A DNA stretch of 60,000 nt from Tubulanus polymorphus (taxonomy: Eukaryota > Nemertea > Palaeonemertea > Tubulaniformes > Tubulanidae). This document shows, in pieces, positions 11,692 through 22,300 of the stretch (position 1 is its first letter; each line of letters opens with the position of its first letter). The notes below the pieces were generated by a model, which did no database searches, had not been told where the DNA came from, and saw nothing but the letters and a program-made list of their open reading frames with translations. A program made the position numbers and the translations under genes. The DNA is taken from positions 6,197,175 to 6,257,174 of the forward strand of contig NC_134032.1 of assembly GCF_964204645.1 (NCBI RefSeq), written 5' to 3'.

Positions 11692-11750
11692 CAACCTTTG
11701 GTATCAAACAACATATATACACTATATACACTTACTAACTACCTTCTCGT
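11692..11750. repeat. direct repeat flanking AT-rich segment (left copy)
   Basis: Contains GTATCAAACAACATATATAC and CTTACTAACTACC. The same block recurs at 12348-12396 in the same orientation. The roughly 600 bp between are very AT-rich and carry no gene. Old segmental duplication or remnant ends of an element are both possible. Confidence 0.6.
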
Positions 11751-12347
11751 ATCTAATATTTGAGGTGAAAAACATTTACTGGACAACTTATTATCAAATC
11801 TAGTAATCATAATTCTTTTCATATTTGATATGTTTATTGGTTTGAAAATGCTTTGATTTATGTGATTTTGAATATTTACCTCCACAAAAAACAATATATT
11901 TTTTCATTAGATTTAAATCTAGAAAATTCATTGCCTAAATTACATTGAATTCCAGTAAGTATCTATTGGTTCTAAAGTATCTATTGGTTCAGTAATTCAA
12001 TATGTTTCATTCGATAATATTTGATGAATTAGATAGACATATCGATTTTTATATTATCTTCCATACACTAAATTTGTTGTTAGGATATAATTTTTAACAT
12101 CAAATGGTAAAAATGATTTATTAGTTTCTTCGATTTCAATTTTATATTCGGTTTCTTCTTCTCCTTTCTTCATTTCTATAACAAAACTTTTATTAAGATG
12201 AATTGTCTAGATTGTTTATATCTAAAAACTTATAACTTATAAATTCTAACTTATATCGATATAAACATTTGGTATTTCAAATCTAAATTATTTTGCCAAC
12301 ACTTTACACACACTGTTATTAATTTCATTTCATGAGCTCAACCCTTC

Positions 12348-12396
12348 GACCTTTCGTATCAAACAACATATATACACTTACTAACTACCTACTCGT
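12348..12396. repeat. direct repeat flanking AT-rich segment (right copy)
   Basis: Matches 11692-11750 over about 48 bp, with the right copy lacking a short ACTATATA insertion present in the left copy. Confidence 0.6.
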
Positions 12397-12977
12397 TGGT
12401 GCATATGATAGTAGATTCTGCGGTTACGGTGAACGAGAAATCACCCGTAACGGTTCGATCTCGTTGATGTTTATGAGTAACGTACATCTGTAGAAGAAGC
12501 AATTTTCTTAAATTTAGCAAGTTACAAACATCGAAGTGTACAAATTTGCCATAACCAGATTACAATGTCAGCTATTATTAGAATGATTAGAATGGTTCGG
12601 ATATTTATGCTTTGAATCTGACATTCATGGCTATTAGTTTAAAATTGATCCGTATCTTTGAATTGGCTTCGGTTAAAATACATGACGGATGGAACAGCAG
12701 CAGTGAACCGATCGCCAATATACATGAACAAACAGGACTACCATCGGTAACATTTTACACAAAATCCAAAAAAGCAATCATCACAGGTTTTTCATTATTT
12801 CAAATTTCATACGCAATTATTAGTTTAAATCTACAGAATATCCGATTGGAACGTCACTAATCCGTTGATCCAGACCTCTATTAACCAGATTGGAGTGCTC
12901 ATTCGCGATTACTCATTCACATGTAATAACTCTCTGATCAAAACACTTACATTGGTGGTTTATCACTGCGCAGGCGT

Positions 12978-13743
12978 TAAGGCTGGCTTATGTCGACAAG
13001 CAACGCGACGCCTACCGACGCAACTGGGTTTATCGCCGATTAGCGGCAACTAGCGGCCTACGAGAGGCAGCCAGTTGCTGTTCTATCGGTTCGATATAAG
13101 CCGGCTTGCGACGGTAACCCGACGCCTATCGACTCGTCGCAAGGCGTATCCGGCTAGTTACCCATGTGCTACTCCGGCCTACGGTAGGCGGACAGTTGCT
13201 TTCGATCGCCGACATAAGCTCATCTGCGACGCGACGGAACTGAGCGCAGGGGTTCCAGCCAATGAGAGACCGCATATACATAGTACAAATTATCACCGCT
13301 AGCTATAACGTCATTCATAATTAGTCAATAACTTTCGTAAACCAAACTTTCGGCACGGCAGAGGACTGGACCGATAAATTGGTAGAATTATGGTGTGAGC
13401 GGCCATCGTTATATGATGTCGCTAGCACGTTGTATTCAAAACAGAATCAGAAAGATCATAGTCTTAAAGATATAGCTTTTCTAATAGAAATATATTTCCT
13501 AATAATTCAAATTTATTCTCAAAATGCTTATCACGTGACCATATGAGCCGTTGCAGTTGCTAGTAATCGCAACCGACATAAGCAGGGAAGCAACTGGGAG
13601 GATCTCATATCCCGCTAGTCGACCTCAGTTGCTGCGAATCGGAGCGCAGTCGACATAAGCTGGGCTGCGATCGCGGTTGCTCTCAGTTGCGTCGGTAGGA
13701 GTCGGTAGGCGTCGCGTTGCTTGTCGACATAAGCCAGCCTTTA
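12978..13743. mobile_element. 766-bp TIR element with GC-rich subterminal repeats
   Basis: Ends are long inverted repeats: AAGGCTGGCTTATGTCGACA followed by AGCAACGCGACGCCTACCGA on the left, mirrored on the right at about 13680-13743 with an extra 10-bp TCCTACCGAC unit. Inside, motifs CAGTTGCT and CGACATAAGC recur in both orientations at 13065-13260 and 13555-13680, with an AT-rich centre. There is no transposase. The element is much more GC-rich than its surroundings. Flanking bases (GCGTTAA / TTTACAG) suggest at most a short TA- or TTAA-like target site, unresolved. Confidence 0.75.
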
Positions 13744-13744
13744 C

Positions 13745-14029
13745 AGTATACATCGGCTTCAACTGGACACGCGATCTAGTGACTTCAAGTGACATCATCG
13801 GTGTATATGAATTGGAAGGGGTACGTGTAGTAGGAACTGATACTATACTCTCTCGAATCCTCTGCGTTAATTCAGACGGCTTTCTATGCATACTGTGCGT
13901 TTCATTGAAGGGTGCACTTACAACCAAGTCTAAAAAAGAAATATACTTTAAAATTGAATCGCTTTCGATGGTTGATGTTAATTTCTTGTCTATGTCAGTA
14001 AGTACTCTAATAAATTCGGATCGGGACAA
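13745..14029 (-). pseudogene. possible Penelope-like reverse-transcriptase fragment
   Basis: On the - strand an open frame reads into ISFLDLVVS and then HSMHRKPSELTQR. Penelope-like elements carry a similar FLDV/L...YRKPT pair near the end of the reverse-transcriptase domain (family knowledge). The fragment lacks the catalytic motifs, is not followed by a GIY-YIG endonuclease that I can read, and stops against the 12978-13743 element. The match rests on two short motifs only, so it could be something else. Confidence 0.33.
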
Positions 14030-15199
14030 ATCATTGCGTTTGAATGGGGAACCGGCACACCAGCTATCCCGTCAGATGGCGCCACTGAGATGTCAGACAC
14101 ACTCGATCAAAATAAGTTCATTTTCAAGTAACTACTTTGATCTTGATTTTCGGTCTTCCAATCCAAAAATTTGGCAAATCACGCATCGACATAAACTCTG
14201 ATTAAGAGTTCATATGTGCCACGATTTGCATATATCATGCAGATATTTTGAGAAATTATTGTTAGATTTTAATTGAGTTTGAGAAGAAATCCAGCGTCGA
14301 CGTCGTATTGTACACTAGCGAACCTGGCGGATTATAGTGGAATTCCGCTTGCCACAGTAGCGTTGCCGGTACGCTACTGCAACTGGTTCCGGAAATGACT
14401 TGATTTGTTCGAGCGTTGTTTGGTATCGGGCGAATGGTTCAGTGCGCTTTCTGATCAGGCACGGGCCAGATCTGTGCCAATTCGTCCAGAGCAAACATCG
14501 TATTCGCGTGATCATTAATTCAAAAAATCTTTCGAGACGATACGTACAATGACCTTTGAAATGTCTAGTGAAATGACTGGAAACAGTCAGTGTTCAACAT
14601 TGTTCAACAATGATGACGTTAGAAACACGCATCAACACACATAAACAATAACAGTGAGCACGTGATGAAATTGCCGATTTAATTCTCAGAGAAGACTGAA
14701 CTGAAATTAAAATCAGTAGCATATTTATAATTTGTGAACATATTACTTTATAGAATAACTTTAAGTTCAGTTTATCGCCCGGTGAACCAACAACGAAAAA
14801 GTGTGCAATACGTCCCTAAATGCTGTTAAAAAACAGACTGCTCTATTTCATTTTGTTACGATTGCGTTCGGTAACTGTGTGTGACGATCGTCGTAAAGTA
14901 GAAAATAAGCTGGTTTTGTCGTCACGGCCCATTCACTAGGTGCTCCAACTGGTTCACAACGATGACCCTGGAATGGAAATACCCTGACCGAATGGAGAGC
15001 TATAGTGGTGTCATTTCCTTCTGACATAATTTCCTACCCATCTACGTATATGAAAAATGAAGGCTTGTGGTAAACGGAAGTATGATGTTGCGTTTTTGGA
15101 CCACCCTGTATTGATGAGTTAATTATTATAAACATTATAAAAAATTGAAAGTTCGAACTAACGACCTTGACTAACGACCTCGACATTTATTTAATTTGC
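14030..15199. other. unassigned intergenic DNA
   Basis: No exon, RNA gene or element boundary recognised. Confidence 0.35.
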
Positions 15200-15590
15200 A
15201 TTTATCAGGAATGTAACGTTATGGCCCGAACTATACGCCACTGCAATGTCTATACAAATGGGATAATCGCATGGCTACTGTGGCGATCGATACCACGTAT
15301 GGCAGGCATGTATCCGTCATGTTCGCTAGTAGATAGTTGGTCGCCCGTGTTCGATTTCTTCTACACTTCAATTAAATTTGAATGAACTTTTCTCTTAAAT
15401 GAATCAATTATTTATGTAAACAATACCAATATCCGAGTAGAAGAATTAAAGTATTGCTACATTTCGTGAGTGTTGTGATAATATATGGATTTGGCAGTCT
15501 GGAAATCAAGTTCAAAATTCATTGAAAATTATTTAACTTTGACAATGGACAACCTACTGCTCGTCGCGCCATCTGGTTAATGGATAGCTG
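15200..15590. repeat. dispersed repeat family, copy 3
   Basis: Shares GGCTACTGTGGCGATCGAT, TAGTTGGTCGCCCGTGTTCG, TTCAATTAAA and CGTCGCGCCATC blocks, in order, with 1740-2060 and 3270-3690. Confidence 0.55.
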
Positions 15591-16258
15591 GTTGTGTGGG
15601 TGCCACATTGACGAATTGTTTTCTTCTTTTTAAGATTGATTCAACCAATTTCTGATAACATTACGCAATCAATCATGCAATTTACTGCGGGAATTTGCAT
15701 GATATAATTACAAGTAAGCCAGACATATGTGCTTTAATTGCGCTCATTATGAACACTTACGAAAATACATAAACTGAATATCAATACTTTTGTATATTTT
15801 CGACTCATCGCAATGATACAGCGCAAGCGAAAGTGGCTAAAGAACTAAACAGGTAAGATACAGATACACATTAGCACCCATTTCCAAAGTTTAACTCGGA
15901 GTTAACTAAATGTTTAATACAGTACATCTACTGAGAATAAGGGCTTCTTTGAGATGAGAGTTTACAGAGAGTTAGCTCAGAGTTGAGTCAGAGTTTCCTT
16001 GTTTCCTGGAGACTAGTAGTTTATTCGAAGTTTTAACTATATCCTAACGTCGACTTCGAGAATATTGACTTATCAGCTTTGGAAACATTTCAGACTCTTT
16101 TTATTTTTCAAAGTAGCATTACAACACGGACTCAGAGCTAAGGAGTAAAAAGATCGAATAGATATCATTTTATAAACATATGTACACATGTTTTATATAT
16201 CTAATATATAATTCTATGTAATAAGCAAGTCTTTATTATTCTAGGTTTTATATCAACA

Positions 16259-16324
16259 ATGATGTTCTACTACAAGTTATTCCTCTTATCAATCGTCTTA
16301 ATTCACGTCAATGAAACCAAGAAG
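16259..16324 (+). CDS. Ig-like gene exon 1 (signal peptide)
   Basis: Twenty-two codons starting with two Met codons, rich in Leu/Ile/Phe/Val, then a hydrophilic NETKK end just before donor GTACGT (phase 0). The same exon is recognisable at 26106-26168 in the pseudogene. Confidence 0.75.
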
Positions 16325-19300
16325 GTACGTAGTTTGGGGAGGACTTGTCGAAATAATAACTTATAGTTGTATAACTTATATGCATTTTTACAAGCATGTT
16401 CATAAAATGAGAACATGACATAACTGTGGCGATGTAAAGAGATAGATTGTCTCGCCATCTTAGAAATCAAACCGCCAAATTGCTCGTGGAGGCAATTTTT
16501 TCACAAGGTTGATCCTTTCTTGCGCATGCGTTACTCCACCTAATTTCCGGCTATATTAATCATATTTACTGGGTTCAAGGGTCCAAAGGATAGAGGTTTG
16601 GGGGCTCTTGACCATTTGTACACATCTAACAAAACGCATAGTTTAAGGCAGAGATACCCCACCGTTGCATGGGCAGCGGGAGAGCTTGTAACTAATTAAG
16701 ATCATGCGTGTGATTAGTGATTAGAAAATTAGTGAAGTACTCGTGGACGAACGAAAATCCATAAACTGTCTGGGTTAGGGTTAGGTCATGCATTATAATA
16801 GAGTAAGGCAATATTAAGTTTTAAAAAAATATAATGCCGTCAGTTGATTCTCCGTTAGTGCAGTGTTCTCAACCGTTCGGCCATAGTCTGTGTTCGAATT
16901 CCAATTTTCGCAATGAAAACGTTGAATTTTTAGGTCAAGCAACGCGCATGCGCACAGGGGAAATCGCAAAAAAATTGCCTTGCGGTGCGAGTTTTGTCGA
17001 CTTCAAGTCATAATATACAAATAATTGATTAGTACGACCTTTTGACGGATCGTACAAATACAAATAAAAATAGACTTTATTGATCGTTAGCAAGACAAAA
17101 TCACCATCGGTTTAGTAACAATAAAGTGGACAGAACAGTGATAAAATTTGCACTTTAGAAAGTTGAACACGATCAATTCCAACGATATTATCGGTCGATG
17201 GATCGGTGATGAATGGATCGCCGACGGATCGTATGGGCGACCTCTAGTCGTCACACTTTGAAAAAGAAAAAAATATCTCTCCCGCTCTGCCCATGCAACG
17301 GTGGGTAATCTCTGCCTTAAACTATGAGTTTTGTTAGATGTGTAATGGTCAAGAGTCCTCAAAACTCATTAATAGAGACTACTTCAGAAAGTCACTTATT
17401 CGAGTTTAACTGTATAGAAAATAACTAACCATCTTTGATATCTTTTTTGTCTAACAGGCAGCCACCACAAGCCGGTGTCGGGCTGACCTGGGCATAATTC
17501 GAAGGATCGACGTGGCGAAAAATGGACGGGTTCGGGTGCTCAGAGCTCAGGTCGAATATGAAACCGATTTGAAATATGAAATAGCCATATTGACAGTTAA
17601 AGGACATACAGTTTTCTTCAGAAAAGGTATTTGAAATAGATGTAACATCTCCTAGTCCGTAGTTTCCACCGCTACCGAACAAGATGATTTTTGGCTCTCC
17701 TATTTGTGGTCTTTACTTGTATTGAACATGCAACAACCCGATGAAACCAGCACGAATCAAAGGAGATCTATGAAAAAATTGCTACTTGTTCACTGCCCGT
17801 CAGCAAGTTTAATTCTGTTTTCACAGGGCCCCATTCCAGAGGGCACCACATGCTGCGCCAAGATGATGCGTACTTTGGTTATCCACTGCTCACGATTTGT
17901 AGTAATTTGTTTAGGATTTCGATATCTGATGTTCTATTGCTGAGGTATTAATACCGGTATTAATATAAAAAGGCTACAAACCCTATGACATAGAGATCGG
18001 TACTCCTGGTGACGGTGTACATCCGTTTATCTCAAACATTCTATTTTGTTATCAAAAGGAAACGGTCGAGTCTGAGCTATATATGATCATCATACATTTG
18101 GCAACTGGGCACAGGAGCTCGTAAAGACCCCCTTTATCGAGATTCAAACGTTTCAACTCCTGACACAAGAGTATCATTTGATGTAACTATCTAACGATGG
18201 ACGTATAAACTATAGATCTAGTATATACTATACATAATGTAACAATTGCGTAGTAGTTTTAATACACTTTTGGGGCTCATTGAAGGGGGCCAGCGTAATT
18301 GTTTTCGTATGGATAAATAGTCGTTGCCAACCGCTCGAGCAGTTTTAAGCCCAACGCACTCGACGATGTAGGGATACTCGGAAACAAGGGACAGATAGAT
18401 GATTCCTGCATCGTATGTGTTTACGAGAACCATGGTTTCGGGAAAAAACGTATCAACATGATGGTGGTTTCCTTTTTTGTGTTTCCTGCATCGTGTGCGT
18501 TGGGCTTGAAATTACAATGATATTTCTAATAAGAATGGGTATCTTTTCAGAAAATGAACGCCAGTCAAATGAGATAAGTGCCGGTGGCAAACCGTTGTCC
18601 ATTAAAACATTCCAGTTCAAAGTCCATGCAGACACGCGCGTCGACAAGCTCTATTTTCAGTTCTACATAACAGACGCCGGGAATTGTTTCGGGGTGTTCC
18701 GAGCAGATGTCAAACTAGGTCCGATCTCTGATGATAAATTGGAGGTATCCGACTTCCAGTTGCCGACCATCAACATGATCACACCGCTCGTGCAGAACGT
18801 GAAACAGGGTTCGGGATATTCGCTTATCACGGAAATGTCGCTGAAATCTACCAAGAAAATTGACCATTCGAGAACTTATAAACGATGGTCGAAATACGTT
18901 CACAGGCGCGATGATGGACGTAAAAATGTAGTGAAAAATGAAGGTCGGTAGCTATGACTGCTTGAGATAGCTCATTGATAATCTAATGAAAACCCCGCAG
19001 AAAGATTAAAACAGTCCAAAATTCTTTCCTTGAGTAAAAGATTTATTTTCGACGTTCGGTTGTATCTTTTAGTCATCTTCAGAAATACTAGCCGGATACA
19101 AAAGTGTTTTTCAGATATCAAAGGTTATAATGAGGACAACATCAATAATCCTGAAGCTGACTATTAGGATATAATCGAAACGTTGAATTTTTTTTAGTAT
19201 AAATTGATTTTATTAAACGAGTCAATGGTATACAAAATAAATACACGCTAAGGTCCAGAGGACATAATAAGCAATTACAATTATAATTGAAATGACAGTG

Positions 19301-22300
19301 ACATTTGACGGTGATAAAAAATAAATAAATGCACGTCGAAACGTTGAATGAACTACTAGCCATAGGAAACATTTCGGACTCTTCTTAACCTGGGCTTTCA
19401 TCAATATACGAGAAAATGTCACTAAAAGTTGAGTAGGCTTATAATGTGTGGAAAAATATTAGTCACGATTTTTTTCAGCGAAGAGAAACTGGTTGAGCTC
19501 CAAAAAGGTTTACGTGGTACGACCCGAAATGGTAGTTAGTAAAGCTACACCTAGTGATGAAGGCATGTACTGTTTTGTGTTTGGGTTCAGTTACATGTTC
19601 ACGCACTGCGTTGTCGTTCATTTGGTAGGATCGGGAACTTTCGGTAAAGTCACTTACGTGAAGGTTTTCAGCTCAAAGACAACGCCGCGGGTTACGAGAA
19701 AATCGCAGGGGATCGACATTGACTCGTTGAGCTACTATGGCAACGTTCCAGTCTCCAGAACGGGAGACATGATCTACGTGATGGTCGACGGATGGCCTCC
19801 TCCGTACGTGCAAGTGTTTAAAACCGATAAGCACGGCGTTACGAGGAAATTGACGAATGATGTATACTGCGGATACGATATGACGACGACCAGGGTGTGT
19901 TTCTGGTCGGATGATGACGCGAATAACTCGTTCACTGTTGAAGCCGGATACAGGGAGCCGCTCGTGAGAAAAGCGTTTGAGACGATGATCTACACACCGA
20001 TCGAATTCACTGATGGCAAGAAGAATAAGAAAGTATCGTTTACTGATGGGAACGCAACGAATCAAGTGAGTGAATAATTTCTGTGTGGCACTTTAAGAGT
20101 TACACTGCGCTCTTAGACCTGACCTGCGTGAATTGGTCCATGCCCTTGCTAGTCTTCCCTTCGTGGTTGTTCACCCTTTTTGTCCAGACAGATTTTGACA
20201 AAGCCAGCTGGAAATTTGACAATAGGGTCCTCTTTGAAATAATTTTGTTTCTATGGCCAATACATTCTAAGCGCATTTTGAATCTATAGCCAATCTAACA
20301 ATTTAAGACCAGTGTAAGCACATTTGGTTCTCTTCCATACCTCACAACTTAAGGCCAATCTAAACTCCTTTTGATTGTATAGCCTAGCCATCACTGGATC
20401 AGTCTGGCCACATCTCGGGCCTATCTATAATAATCTAAGGCCAGCCAAAGCACATTGTGGTTCTACATGTATAACAAATCTAACAACTCCAGACAAGTCT
20501 AAGACTATTTGTATTACGTAGCCTATAATCCGTCTAAGCACATCTTCGTTCAATAACCAATCTAACAACAAACACCAGACTAAGCTAAAAATGAAAAGCG
20601 TCAAGACAATTGTTGGACTAGCCATCACTGTACAACTGGTACAACAGTAATAATGCCAGATGTAAAAAAGTCATGTAATAATGCCAGAGGTAAAAATGCC
20701 GGAAAGAAATATGCAATATATCTGTTTATGCATATTCAAAATTATAATAATTATAATAACCTATAATTTTAATCTAATGCTTTCAACGAAAGTTTCAACA
20801 ATTAAATGAACTATTCATTTAATTGTTGATTTGATATCATGAAATACAACAGGAAATTAATTAATCTATACAAATGTTATATCTAAAATATGCATTCATT
20901 TTCTTATTTCCAATAATCTAGAAATATGTTACATCTGAATGCCATCTAGTATGAATAAGACTATCATGTCCAATGTTAGAATATTCTCATGTTTTAATTG
21001 CCTAGGTCTTGACTTTTTGAAAATAAATTACTGATTCAGTTTTTTTATTTCGATTATCTAGAAATACGTTATATCAAAACTGTGCATTCAATCTATAAAA
21101 TCTAGTGTACATAAGAATACCATGTCTAATTTTAAGAAATTCTCATGTTTGCAAAACCATCTGCATATTTTCGTCTGGCATTTTTAGCTCTGGCATTTTT
21201 ACATAAGGTATGGTTTTACCTGCATGGCATTATTACCTGGGCTCGTACAACTGGGCCCCTATCGTACACTGCTATATGGCAATGTTGGTACACGGCAATA
21301 ATGCCAGAGGTAAAAATAAAATGCCATAGTAAATAATGCCAGAAGTGTTTATGCCGAGTATAAATGCCGGACGTGCAAATATGCCGGAGAAAATGCCAGC
21401 AGGAAATATGCACGATATCCGTAAAATCATATTCCAAATCGTAACAACAAAAACTTAAATTAATGCTTGCCTTTCAACGAAACTTTTGATTCGAAATATC
21501 ATAACAAACTAGTGTGTCAAATCTTCATGAACTACTCAGAAAATTGTTGGCTGTATATTATGAATTACGACTAGCTTTAGCTAGTTTGTAAAGGTCATTT
21601 TGAATTCATTCATGAACTCAATAATAAATATAGCTGCAGAGAAGCGTTAACGGGTTTTCCGACAAGCCATGCGGCCAAAATTAAAGGAATTAGAGAAATT
21701 AAAGTTGTTTCATTCGCGGGATTCGAACTTGATGTGACACCTTCTGATTTAACAATAAATTGCCGGAGATTTGAACCAGATATAACTTGAGAAAATTGAA
21801 AGATGTCACCAAAGTAAACGGGTGCAGACAAAGATGTATGCAGGAATACGAAGCACCTGAAGGGACATACCGATTGCCGATCTCTAGTAGTATATTTCCG
21901 CCGGTGTTAACTGTCTGACAGTAAGTAATTCTAAGTTTGAAATAGGATGGAAAGCACATACATAGAATCTACGCAGAGAGAATCTGTTATATTACTACCA
22001 GAGTTCAACATTTCGTTAAGAAGATGTTTATAGTTGTCTATCTGATAGATGAATTTAAAGTGACGAAAAAAGTGGAAATATGTAATAATAATGATAATCA
22101 ACAGAATTACAAAAGGGATTTCGACGAAAGTCAGAAAACCCTAATTATTGATTTCATAGAACAAAATATAAAAACAAGTTCATTGATGTAGGATGTCTAA
22201 CTACGCATTCATTTTGTGAATTTCCAATAATCTAGAAATATGTCGTCTTATAATAATATCATCGTGTGAATAGGTCTATCATGTTAATATTGATATAATA

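Noticed and set aside
11356-11713. A possible solo LTR (TGTTGTTC...AACAACA) with TATATA on both sides
   Set aside because: The duplicated block at 12348-12396 runs across the supposed right boundary, and TATATA flanks are weak evidence in AT-rich DNA.
13677-14201. A 174-codon + strand open frame
   Set aside because: Its start lies in the TIR of a mobile element and the opposite strand has the better protein-like reading; no domain seen.
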